NCBI GenBank assembly: GCA_046350295.1
Contig: JAXMAR010000032.1
Location: 1-64,000, forward strand
Direction: 5' to 3'
Length of the DNA stretch: 64,000 bases
Source: JAXMAR01 sp046350295
GTDB taxonomy: Bacteria; Planctomycetota; Planctomycetia; Gemmatales; Gemmataceae
Each line of letters starts with the position of its first letter. Within the stretch, counting starts at the first letter, position 1. The position numbers were made by a program, and so were the translations under genes. The notes beneath the pieces are model-generated. The model ran no database searches. It worked only from the letters and a program-made list of their open reading frames with translations, and was not told the DNA's origin. Positions 1 to 8,137 of this stretch are shown one piece after another.

Positions 1-35
1 TATTCTATCCATATGCAATCCAATGGGGAACCGCT

Positions 36-169
36 CTAGAAGCCAAAGGCGTCGATGATAGGACCGGCCGCGTCGAGGAATTTGATTTCATCCGAGACAG
101 ACTGGTTTTTAGTCGGGAAATTGCAGGGATCGAGACAGGAAGGCATCGTGTTGTCGATCCAACCGTCAT
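36..169 (-). pseudogene. C-terminal remnant of an unknown protein, cut by the IS
   Basis: An open frame on the minus strand runs from the IS boundary to a TAG stop at 36-38, giving about 45 residues that begin YNNDGWIDNTMPSC and end GPIIDAFGF. The composition looks like real coding sequence, with balanced acidic residues, two cysteines and aromatics. There is no start codon because the insertion sequence occupies the upstream part. I do not recognise the family. If the inversion model for the two IS copies is right, the rest of this gene may have been moved or lost. Confidence 0.3.
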
Positions 170-178
170 TGTTGTACG

Positions 179-217
179 CCAATAGAAATGTCCGGTCTTA
201 AGCCAATAGAAATGTCC
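179..217 (+). repeat. Left-end subterminal repeats of the IS
   Basis: CCAATAGAAATGTCC occurs twice, at 179-193 and 203-217, with a 24-bp period. The same motif occurs twice in inverted orientation at the right end. Repeated motifs at both ends are a plausible transposase-binding array. Confidence 0.8.
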
Positions 218-248
218 TCTTTGGCCCAGCGCCAAGGAGGACGTGTCT

Positions 249-1619
249 ATGGGCGGGGAAGGAGACCGGATCGCCATGAGTCAGCGGGAGCGGGATCGGT
301 TGCGGGTGTTGCAGGACTTGAACGAGGGCAGATACACGCAGGTCAAGGCCGCCGAGTTGTTGAAGCGGAGCGTGCGGCAGGTGCGTCGTTTGCAGGAGCG
401 GCTTGTCGGAGAGGGCGTGGCGGCGCTGGTGCATGGCTTGCGCGGCCGGCCCTCCAATCGTCGCCATCAAGCGCAGCTAAGGAAGAAGGTGTTGCAGGCG
501 TATCGGCGCCGCTACGCGGACTTCGGACCGACTCTGGCCTGTGAGAAGTTGGCCGAGGAAGGTCTCGTGGTCGCGGTCAACACGCTGCGGCGTTGGTTGT
601 TGGCCGAAGGTCTGTGGCAGCGGCGCCGGCGTCGTGAACAGCATCGTCGGCGTCGGCCGCGGCGCAGTTGCTTCGGCGAGTTGGTGCAGATGGACACCTC
701 GTTGCACGCCTGGACCGAAGGCCGCGGCGAAGAGATGGTGCTCCTGACCATGATCGACGACGCCACGTCGCGGCTGCTGGCCCGCTTCTATCCGGCCGAC
801 ACGGTGGAGGCGCATTTCGATCTGCTGGGCCGGTGGCTGACGCGCTATGGCCGGCCGCACGCCTTGTACACGGATCGCCACGGCATCTTCGAGGCGCACA
901 AGCAGGGCCAGGTCGATTACGAGGGCCAGACGCAGTTCAGTCGCGCTCTGACGGAGTTGGAAATCGATCTGATCAAGGCACGCAGTCCGCAAGCCAAGGG
1001 CCGCGTGGAACGCTCGTTCGGCACGGCTCAGGATCGCTGGGTCAAGGAGCTGCGGCTGGCCAAAGCGAAGACCGTGGCTCAGGCCAATGCCGTGCTGGAG
1101 CGGTTGTTGCCCGAGCACAACCGGCGTTTCGGCGTGGCGCCTGCCCAGGCCAGCGACGCGCATCGCGCCTTGGGCAGCGGGCATGTCTTGGCGGCGATCT
1201 TGAGCGTCCAGGAGCGACGCGTGGTGAACAACGATTACACCATCCGCTTCCAGAATCGGCTGTATCAGTTGGACAAGCCGATCTACCCCGGCGAGCGTGG
1301 CGGCAAGGTGATCATCGAGCTGCGCCTGGATGGCACGATGGCGGTTCGTTTCGGCCAGCGCTACCTCAACCACCATGAGATTCCGCTGTCGAACGCGGCT
1401 CGCGACGGCGCCGAGCCGGGCGCAGCAAAAAAGGACGAGGCCTCGTCGAGCGCTGCCCCGTCCTCTGGCGTGAAGCCGACCAACGGGCGCTCGGGTCGCA
1501 CTCCTGCGGAGCCCTATCCTCCCGCTGGCGCCGGCAAGGTTACGAACCAAGGCCCGCACCGTCCAGCCGCCGACCACCCTTGGCGCCGCGGCCTTCCGGG
1601 AAGTCGTCGGAGCAAATAA
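249..1619 (+). CDS. ISNCY-family DDE transposase
   Basis: This 456-residue transposase would catalyse DNA strand transfer of its own element. The N-terminus is a helix-turn-helix typical of ISNCY transposases (MSQRERDRLRVLQDL, then VKAAELLKRSVRQVRRLQ). An rve-like DDE catalytic core follows, with the motifs FGELVQMDTS (first Asp) and LYTDRHGIF (second Asp), and a Lys/Arg-rich region with HNRRFGVAPAQ. The ATG at 249 was chosen because AAGGAGG at 235-241 lies 7 bases upstream; a GTG at 243 is a poorer fit. The C-terminal 60 residues are Pro/Ala-rich and low in complexity. The gene is undamaged here but frameshifted in copy 2. Confidence 0.88.
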   Translation: MGGEGDRIAMSQRERDRLRVLQDLNEGRYTQVKAAELLKRSVRQVRRLQERLVGEGVAALVHGLRGRPSNRRHQAQLRKKVLQAYRRRYADFGPTLACEKLAEEGLVVAVNTLRRWLLAEGLWQRRRRREQHRRRRPRRSCFGELVQMDTSLHAWTEGRGEEMVLLTMIDDATSRLLARFYPADTVEAHFDLLGRWLTRYGRPHALYTDRHGIFEAHKQGQVDYEGQTQFSRALTELEIDLIKARSPQAKGRVERSFGTAQDRWVKELRLAKAKTVAQANAVLERLLPEHNRRFGVAPAQASDAHRALGSGHVLAAILSVQERRVVNNDYTIRFQNRLYQLDKPIYPGERGGKVIIELRLDGTMAVRFGQRYLNHHEIPLSNAARDGAEPGAAKKDEASSSAAPSSGVKPTNGRSGRTPAEPYPPAGAGKVTNQGPHRPAADHPWRRGLPGSRRSK

Positions 1620-1787
1620 CCCTCCCCCGCCCCTCCCGGGCGCCTGCATCAACGCCACGCAACTGCAAGGACACACTGTTGAAGGGCTTGCCCCCCAGAC
1701 CCCGGAGTTTATCGCATTGGCGGCCTACGCCAGAGGGAGACGCTCATGCCCGCCACTCCCACCCGCCGATATACCCCACGTCCAACC

Positions 1788-1828
1788 GGACATTTCTAAT
1801 GGCCGCAAACAGCGGACATTTCTATTGG
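1788..1828 (-). repeat. Right-end subterminal repeats of the IS
   Basis: The inverted form GGACATTTCTATTGG is at 1814-1828, and a one-mismatch copy GGACATTTCTAATGG is at 1788-1802, with a 26-bp period. They mirror the left-end array. Confidence 0.8.
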
Positions 1829-1837
1829 CCTATCACA

Positions 1838-1853
1838 GTCGCTCAAATCCCCC
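1838..1853 (+). repeat. 16-bp repeat abutting IS copy 1 (candidate target duplication)
   Basis: GTCGCTCAAATCCCCC directly follows the right end of IS copy 1. Its exact reverse complement directly follows the outer end of IS copy 2 at 51594-51609. See the inversion finding. Confidence 0.85.
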
Positions 1854-1923
1854 TGGACAAAGATCTCGCCTTCGTTTCCAATCAAGGAAAACCCGCCCGC
1901 CGATTATCCCACCCCACGTGCTT

Positions 1924-4035
1924 ATGCGTTCCATCCTCTGCCTCGCTTGCTGGATATTGCTCGCGCCTCCCGTAGCGCGAATCGTTCCACTTCGAGAACG
2001 ACATCGTCCCCCTGCTCAGCCGCTACAACTGCAACTCGTCGGGCTGCCACGGCGCCGCCGAGGGCAGAACGGCTTCAGCTTCCGTTCGGCTCCGACCCCG
2101 CCGCCGACTACAACGCCTCGTCAAAGAAGCACGCGGCCGCCGCCTCATGGCATCCGCGCGGAGAACAGCCTCTTCCTCCGCAAAGCCTCCGGCGCCATGC
2201 CTCATGGCGGGGGCATCCGCATCCGCGCGGCACGAAGGAATACAACACGCCCTCGGCTGGATCGCCGCCGCGCTACTGGCGATCCGAACGCCCCGCGCGT
2301 CGTCGCCGTGAAGATCGAGAGCCGCGCGCGCTTGCTGGCGCCGAAGGAGACGCAGCAGCTCGGTCGTCGCTACCTACTCGGACGGGGCGCAAGGTCGACG
2401 TCACCGGCCACGCCCGGTTTCAATCCAACAACGACGCCCTCGCCTCCGTCAGCGTCGACGGCCTGGTCGCCGCGGGGGACACGCCGGGCGAAGTCGCCGT
2501 CATGGCGAGCTTCATGAACGCCGTCGACACGTTCCGCGCCCTGATCCCGCGCGCCGAGAAGATCGCCGACTATCCGAAGCTGCCGGAGAACAACTTCATC
2601 GACGGCCTGGTCTTCGGCTCAAGAAGCTGAACATCCTGCCGAGCGAGACCTGCGACGACGCAACCTACGTGCGCCGCGTCTACCTCGATGTCATCGGCAC
2701 GCTGCCGACGGCCGCCGAGGCCAGCGCTTTCGCGGGACAAGCGTCCCGACAGCGCGTTGCTCGTCGACGAGTTGCTGGCTCGCCCGGAGTTCGCCGATTA
2801 CTGGGCGTTGAAATGGGCCGACCTGTTGCGCGTCGACCGCGAGGAGCGGCTCGGCCATAAGCGGCGTACGCCTTCTATCGCTGGATACGCGATAGCTTCG
2901 CCGGTAACAAGCCGCTGGACCGTTTTGCCCGCGAGTTGCTGACAGCGGAAGGCCCACTCGACGAGACCGGCCCCGCCGTCTTTTCAAGGTCGTGTCCAAG
3001 CCGGGCGAGGCGGCGAGCACGCTGTCGCAGGTGCTCCTGGGCGTCCGCATCTCCTGCGCGCCGATGTCACCACCATCCCTATGACCGCTGGAGCGAGAGC
3101 GATTTCTTCGGCATGCAAGCGTTCTTCAGCCGCTGGGCGTGCGGCCTTCCGGCCGTGGCGAAGCCGCTGAGCCGCCGAGGGAACGGCGACGAGCGCGGCA
3201 TCGCCCGGCGCAATGGTGCCGGCGCACGTGCTCGGCGACAAGCCCGGGACGACGGCGCCCGCCGGGATCGCCGCCCCGGGCGTCGTGGCTCACCGCTCCG
3301 AGAACCCCTGGTTCGCCCGCAACATCGCGAACCGCGCTGGGCCCATTTCCTCGGCCGGGGCCTGATCGAGCCGGTCGACGACGTGCGCGACACCAACCCG
3401 CCCAGCAACCTCGAGCTGCTCGACGCCCTGGCGAAGCATGTCGCCGATACCAAGTTCGACTTCAAACAGCTCGTGCGGACGATCACCGCCTCGCCGTCTA
3501 TCAACTGTCGTCAAGGCCGAACAAGACGAACGAGCAGGACGAGATCAACTACTCCCGCGCCCTGTTCCGCCGCATCGACGCCGAGGTGCTGCTCGACATG
3601 GTCAGCCAGACGACCGGCGTCGCGGAGCGTTTCCACGGCGCCGCGCCCGGCACGCGCGCCATCCAACTCTGGGACAGCAAGGTCGACCACTACTTCCTCA
3701 AGCTCTTCGGCCGGCCCGTCAGAGCCAGCGCCTGCGAATGCGAGCGCAACCAGGAGCCGGGCGTGGCGCAGGTGCTGCACCTCTTGAACTCCGAGGCGAT
3801 CCAGGCGAAGCTGAGCCACGAGCGCGGCACGGTGGCGAAGCTCGCGGCGGCCCATGCGGACAATGCAGCCTTGGTGGATGAGTTGTACCTGACGTTCTTT
3901 TCGCGAATGCCGGCCGCGACCGAACGCGCGGCGGCAATCCGGCGCCTCGGCGCTCCGGGCGAGGAGCGAAGGCAGGCGGCGGAAGACCTGGCGTGGGCGC
4001 TGATGAACTCGCTCGAGTTCTTTCTGAATCATTGA
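1924..4035 (+). pseudogene. DUF1549/DUF1553 planctomycete cytochrome-type protein, frameshifted
   Basis: This is a broken relative of the intact gene at 38710-40884. Read across frames it gives a signal peptide (MRSILCLACWILL), a PSCyt1-like segment with CNSSGCHG, a Big_2-like domain (VTGHARFQSNNDALASVS), DUF1549 (NNFIDGLVFG, YVRRVYLDVIGTLP, CHHHPYDRW) and DUF1553 (NPPSNLELLDAL, EVLLDMVSQTTGVAE, ending ALMNSLEFFLNH). At least five single-base shifts occur between about 1980 and 3530, while the last 500 bases read cleanly to the TGA at 4033-4035. Such proteins are exported and usually paired with DUF1501 proteins, but no DUF1501 gene follows here. Residue conservation is good outside the shifts, so sequencing indels are as likely as real decay. 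Confidence 0.8.
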
Positions 4036-4247
4036 TCACTGTCGCACATGACTCTTCTTGACGTGTGTCGCAACCGCGGCGAGCGGCGCTCTGACCCGGG
4101 GCCACGCGTTCTTTGCTTTCATTTCAACGTGCCATAGTTACTGAAATCCAAACTGACCTTGCATTCGATTGTTCCGTAACAGCGCTGCCATTCCTCATCT
4201 TGCATCCGACGAACCCCCGACAGCGGCACGCAGTTCATTTGCGCCGG

Positions 4248-4905
4248 TCAGGGAAGAACCTTATCCGCACCACCTTCTGTGGACTCTGCCTCAACGGGAT
4301 GCTCGGAACCAAATACGAAAGCCCGGCATTTCTTGATGAATTCACGCCACTGGTCTGGCCTGGTCTCAAAGCCGACAAGAACTCCCCTTGCCCAAGCACC
4401 CAAGCCACGCAACTGCACAAGGGGCTTCGATATGAACTGACGGTCTGATGTAATATAAAGTGTTATTGGCGTATTACTTAGGAATCCCCGGTCTGCGTTC
4501 ACATCCAGAAGCAGGAGATGTTCATCGGGGCGTGTGGACGCCAACAACTCCGTAATTAACGAATCGGGAGCCGAGTCGAACACATGAAAGTAGACGATCT
4601 TGGCGGACTTTGCCTGCTCTTTGAGTTCATCGAGCGATCCCAACGATGTATCAAGATGCGGGTTCATGGTCGGAAAGTCCAGATGATCGATATTTCCCTT
4701 TGAACAAAGCGGGAAGCGTCGATTGCCCCACCGTTGGGCTAATCCGGAAACCCGGCCGATCGTTGATAACCGACAAGTCAAAAACCCCAGCTCGGTCGTC
4801 CAAGCGGCGCGAGAAACGTCTCTTCCCCAGAATCAATTTGAAACCCAGCGAGGAAAGGTCCTCGCCGAGTGACCTTAGCAAATCGTTGGGTAGATTACGA
4901 CTCAT
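4248..4905 (-). CDS. Hypothetical protein, probably split by one frameshift
   Basis: Two overlapping minus-strand frames together make one plausible protein of about 215 residues. The 5' part starts at the ATG at 4905 (MSRNLPNDLLRSLGEDLSSL) and runs to about 4730. The 3' part (from GNRRFPLCSKGNIDHLDFP to GGADKVLP) runs from there to 4248. The join falls in a CCCC/GGGG run, which suggests a one-base indel. The 3' part contains VYFHVFDSAPDS and LLLLDVNADRGFLSN, an alternating hydrophobic pattern consistent with a small alpha/beta domain. I do not recognise the family and see no signal peptide. The 212 bases between this gene and the upstream pseudogene show nothing I can name. Confidence 0.5.
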
Positions 4906-5002
4906 ATGTTACGGCGAGAAAAAGGGACGCAGCGGCCGCGGCTCGGCTGCGGGTTGTTTTCCCAAACCACCGTTCGGCTCGCGTTCCTTTTTGAGCCATT
5001 GA

Positions 5003-5881
5003 TCAAGTATGGCTGCCCGCGTAGGCGACGATGGCGGCGCCGACATCGACCCCCGTCACCGGCCCCAGCGCCCTCCACCCCGGCACGGCGTTCACCTCCA
5101 AGACATACCATCCCCCCTCCGGCCGCGGCAACAGGTCCACGCCTGCCACCGGGGCCCCGACCGCCCGCGCCGCCGCCAGCGCCAGTTTCTCCTCCTCCAC
5201 CGTGAGCGCCACCGCCTCCGCCCGTCCACCCTGCGCGACGTTGGTGCGCCAGCCATCTCTTGCGTAACGGCGCATCCCGGCGATGACGCGGTCCCCCAGC
5301 ACGAAGCCGCGCAGGTCCCACCCCGGATGATGCACGAATTGTTGCAGGTAAAGCACGGCGCCCGTCCGCTCCAGCGCGCGGAAGGTTCGCCAGGCGAGAT
5401 CGGCGTCGGTGATCCGCAGCATGCCCCGGCCTTCGGAGCCGAAGAGCGGCTTGACGACGACGTCGCCGCCGAGCGACTGAAATCCCTCCAGCGCCGCTTC
5501 GGCGTCTTGATAGACCGCGGTCGGCGGTACGGGCAGACCGGCGGCGGCGAGGCGGGCCGTGGTCAGGTACTTGTCGATGCAGGCTTCGAGCGCGGCGGGC
5601 GGATTGAGGACGCGCTTGCCTTCCGCCTGAAAGCGGTGCAGCACGTCCATGCGAAAGACGACCTGCTCCAGCGAGCCGGGCGGCATGGTGCGGACGAGGA
5701 CGGCGTCGGCATGGGACAGGGTACCGCTCTCGGTCCGTTCGGCAGGCGAGGCCGCCTGCCCCACGCCGGCCCAGACGCGGCGAAAGTCGATCACCTCGGC
5801 GCTGTGCCCCTGCTCGGCCGCCGCGCGCATCAGATCGCGCACGTGCCAGCCGGCGCCGAAAGAAAGAATGGCGAAATGCAT
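5003..5881 (-). CDS. RimK-like ATP-grasp ligase of the H4MPT gene cluster
   Basis: This 292-residue ATP-grasp protein has an N-terminal Rossmann-like part (MHFAILSFGAGWHVRDLM), a central ATP-binding part (DKYLTTARLAAAGLPVPPT, then VVVKPLFGSEGRGM) and the metal-binding end (GVDLLPRPEGGWYVLEVNAVPGW, with the Glu and Asn of the E-x-N motif). RimK-type enzymes join an amino acid, often glutamate, to an acceptor by acyl phosphate chemistry. The start at 5881 lies 11 bases after the mch stop, so it is translated in the same operon. ATP-grasp genes accompany mch in methylotroph and planctomycete C1 clusters, where a role in making the tetrahydromethanopterin cofactor is suspected. The exact substrate is not visible here. 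Confidence 0.8.
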   Translation of the reverse strand: MHFAILSFGAGWHVRDLMRAAAEQGHSAEVIDFRRVWAGVGQAASPAERTESGTLSHADAVLVRTMPPGSLEQVVFRMDVLHRFQAEGKRVLNPPAALEACIDKYLTTARLAAAGLPVPPTAVYQDAEAALEGFQSLGGDVVVKPLFGSEGRGMLRITDADLAWRTFRALERTGAVLYLQQFVHHPGWDLRGFVLGDRVIAGMRRYARDGWRTNVAQGGRAEAVALTVEEEKLALAAARAVGAPVAGVDLLPRPEGGWYVLEVNAVPGWRALGPVTGVDVGAAIVAYAGSHT

Positions 5882-5892
5882 GGGCGGACGGA

Positions 5893-6849
5893 TCACTCGA
5901 AAAACGACTTCTGCAACACCTCGTCGCGCGTGCGGCCGAAGACGAAACTGGCCCCAGTCTTCAGATTGCAGAAGACGATCTCGGCCGGGCTGAAGAGCAA
6001 CGGATCGATCTTGTAGAAGTCGTGGTCGTAACGCTCGAAGATCGAGGCGAACGGCGCTCCATAGTCCGCCGATGCCGAAGCCGGCACCTTCGGCCCGATC
6101 GCACGCAGGGCGTCGTCCTCCGTTTGCACCCAGAGCGTCACCCTTCCGCCGTAGAGAATGGCGTCGTTGGTTCGGCCGATAGCCGTCAATTCGTCCTTGG
6201 CGATCGGCGGCAGCGGCGCGGAGCCGAAGCCGGAGACGATGGTGTTCAGATCGAAGCCGACCTCGTGCAGCTTGTGCAGCGCCGTCTCCATCGAGCGGGC
6301 GACGACTTGCAGCGTCCCCGCGATGCTGGCGGCGGGGGCGGTCAGGAGGGTGATCTTGGCGGCCGGGATCGCGAGCGACGACGACAAATCCTCGAACACG
6401 GCGTCGTCCGGCAGTTTGCGTGTTTCCAGACAGCCGACGGCGACGGGCGCCTGCTCGCGGCCGGGGATCTTGTCGAAAAGGTCCTCCTTGCCGTAGGCGG
6501 CCCGCATCGGACCGGAGCCCATGGCGAAGAACTTGCCGACGCTGATCTGCCAGCCGGCGTACTGGCTGGCCATGCAGGCGAGGACGGGGTTGTCGCTCGA
6601 TACTTGCACGAGGGGACAACCGACGCCGGCGACCTCTCCGGGAACCAGGCCGACTTCGGCCTGCCCGGCGAGGCAGATGCGCGCGAGCGACAGGCCGGCC
6701 TGGAGTCCGCCGGGGGATTTCACGCCGCAGTCGAGGATGCGGCCGCCGCACGGAAGGGTTTGCGGAGCGATACGCAGCGCCGCCGCGGTGCTCGCCATGT
6801 GATCGGCGAGGCGCTGGGCGCGCTCGTTCAGGGTTGGGGTGACTGCCAC
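5893..6849 (-). CDS. mch: Methenyltetrahydromethanopterin cyclohydrolase
   Basis: Mch interconverts methenyl- and formyl-tetrahydromethanopterin in H4MPT-linked one-carbon transfer, a cytosolic step of formaldehyde oxidation. The 318 residues match the family length. Recognisable stretches include LPCGGRILDCGVKSPGGLQAG near residues 38-58, VSSDNPVLACMASQYAGWQI, FFAMGSGPMRAA, and APLPPIAKDELTAIGRTNDAILYGG. The start is a GTG at 6849 preceded by GGAG. It sits between two ATP-grasp genes on the same strand. Planctomycetes are among the few bacteria with this archaeal-type C1 pathway, so the gene supports the taxonomic placement. No fae, mtdB or fhc genes are in the window. Confidence 0.93.
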   Translation of the reverse strand: MAVTPTLNERAQRLADHMASTAAALRIAPQTLPCGGRILDCGVKSPGGLQAGLSLARICLAGQAEVGLVPGEVAGVGCPLVQVSSDNPVLACMASQYAGWQISVGKFFAMGSGPMRAAYGKEDLFDKIPGREQAPVAVGCLETRKLPDDAVFEDLSSSLAIPAAKITLLTAPAASIAGTLQVVARSMETALHKLHEVGFDLNTIVSGFGSAPLPPIAKDELTAIGRTNDAILYGGRVTLWVQTEDDALRAIGPKVPASASADYGAPFASIFERYDHDFYKIDPLLFSPAEIVFCNLKTGASFVFGRTRDEVLQKSFFE

Positions 6850-6934
6850 TGTTTTCTCCGGGAAGCTCCGGGGGCTGACGCCGCCCGGCTCGCCTGTGCG
6901 CTTGGTTCGGGATGATCTTAAGCGCCGGGCCGCT

Positions 6935-8137
6935 CTAGCGGTAGAGCCGGGTTTCGATGTCGCCCACTTTTTCCTGGAGCGACTCGAGGACGGCTTGCGG
7001 CGTCGGGGCCTCGGCGAACAGGGTCATGATCGGCTCGCCGCGGCGGATGAGGCTGTTCGGTTGAGGTATGTCCGCCAGGGACGGGGTGAAGTTGTTCCAG
7101 TGGCCGCTCATGCTCTCATGCCACGGATCGTCGGCGGGGAACAAGAGATCATCGCGCGCGAAAAGGATGACCTTGCCGGCGGTCCGAGTAGTGGACTCGT
7201 ACCGCGAGTCGACAGGCTCCGGCTTCGCCGCAACGTCCGTGGCCTGTGGTGTCCGCTCGCGGCGCGAGCGGACTACTCTGACGTTGGAAGCCGAAAACGC
7301 CGTTGCGTGGATCTTTACGCTCCGCAGACCCGTGGCGCGTTCCAGCACCTCGATCGACGCCGTGTAGCGTGGGTTGATCTCCACCGGATAGAAGCGGCCG
7401 GCGTGCAGGATCAAGTCGACGCCGAAAAGGCCGCGCAGGCCGAGCGAGCGGGCGAGGAGATCGCCGAGGCGGCGCAGGTCGTTGGTCGCGGTCTCGTCGA
7501 GCGGGATGGGGCCAATGGAGCCGCAGTAGCGAAACCCGGTCGCATGCACCCATGCTTCGCCGACGAGTTGGCGGGTGAGACCGAGGAGGGTGGCGCCCGC
7601 CGCGTCGCCACAGTAAACGGCGCCGTAGGATTCTCCCTCGATGAACTCCTGGAGAAAGCAACCGCGCGGCGTCGCTTCGCCGGAACGAAAGAAACGAACG
7701 CCGGCGCCTCCCGCGCCGCGGCGCGGCTTCACCAGCCAGCGCCCATCGGCCGGGGCTTCGCGCATGACGCGCGGATGGGCGAGGCCGGTTTCCGCAAGGA
7801 GCGAGGCGACGAGGTAGGGATCACGCGCCCGCCTGAGCGCCGCGGGATCGACGCCCCAGAGCGTTCGCCGCGCGGCCAACGCGGCGACGACGCGCGGATG
7901 GTTCTCCAGCCCTCCGGTGTAGAGAAGCGGACCATTTGGAAAGGAAGCGGCGGCCGCGACAAGTCCGTGCGGATAACGATCCATGTCGACGCGGACGGCT
8001 CTGGCGATGCGGCGCAGATCGACGTCCGCGAAAAGATCGGCCGCGTAGAGTTCGTGGAATCCGGCCCGCCACGCCGACCACGCCGCGGCCCGGACGCTGG
8101 CGCCGACCAGGATCAGAGAAGCCACGCCGCTAGCCAT
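6935..8137 (-). CDS. ATP-grasp domain protein of the H4MPT cluster
   Basis: This protein of about 400 residues has an N-terminal domain (MASGVASLILVGASVRAAAW), an ATP-grasp fold with GRWLVKPRRGAGGAGV (nucleotide-binding loop) and CFLQEFIEGESYGAVY, and the metal site GLFGVDLILHAGRFYPVEINPRYTAS. It resembles the carboligase-like ATP-grasp proteins found beside mch in C1 clusters; the substrate is unknown. The start was set at the ATG at 8137 because it overlaps the end of the thiolase gene (stop 8130-8132), a coupling arrangement; an ATG at 8158 is possible. Residues around 287-316 come from a palindromic insertion (7188-7277), after which the family-like sequence resumes with GKVILFARDDL. Confidence 0.78.
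   Translation of the reverse strand: MASGVASLILVGASVRAAAWSAWRAGFHELYAADLFADVDLRRIARAVRVDMDRYPHGLVAAAASFPNGPLLYTGGLENHPRVVAALAARRTLWGVDPAALRRARDPYLVASLLAETGLAHPRVMREAPADGRWLVKPRRGAGGAGVRFFRSGEATPRGCFLQEFIEGESYGAVYCGDAAGATLLGLTRQLVGEAWVHATGFRYCGSIGPIPLDETATNDLRRLGDLLARSLGLRGLFGVDLILHAGRFYPVEINPRYTASIEVLERATGLRSVKIHATAFSASNVRVVRSRRERTPQATDVAAKPEPVDSRYESTTRTAGKVILFARDDLLFPADDPWHESMSGHWNNFTPSLADIPQPNSLIRRGEPIMTLFAEAPTPQAVLESLQEKVGDIETRLYR
7188..7277. repeat. REP-like inverted pair inserted in frame in the ATP-grasp gene
   Basis: The left unit starts AGTAGTGGACTCG (7188-7200) and folds as GACTCG/CGAGTC. The right unit, read on the other strand, starts AGTAGTCCGCTCG and contains a perfect 10-bp stem, GTCCGCTCGC and GCGAGCGGAC, around a 3-base loop (7251-7273). 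The two units are diverged inverted copies of each other, continuing into AGGCTCCGG and AGGCCACGG. The pair spans 90 bases, exactly 30 codons, and encodes an Arg/Thr-rich stretch within an otherwise conserved protein. This looks like a BIME or palindromic-element insertion that kept the reading frame. Confidence 0.65.

Larger units (their letters stand above)
170..1837 (+). mobile_element. Insertion sequence, ISNCY/IS1202-like, copy 1 (intact)
   Basis: The limits were set by comparison with the inverted copy at 49949-51593: identity starts at TGTTGTACGCC and ends at GGCCTATCACA. The ends form an imperfect inverted repeat, with TGTTGTACGCCAATAG on the left and TGTGATAGGCCAATAG as the right-end complement. 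The length is 1668 bp and it carries one complete transposase gene. TGT ends together with a 16-bp repeat next to one end fit IS1202-type elements, for which long target duplications are reported. I infer that family from memory of its traits, not from a search. The transposase reads through undamaged, unlike copy 2. Confidence 0.85.

Noticed and set aside
2023..3241. Several minus-strand frames in the DUF1549/1553 region
   Set aside because: They are opposite-strand shadows; the plus strand, read across shifts, matches the intact relative at 38710-40884.
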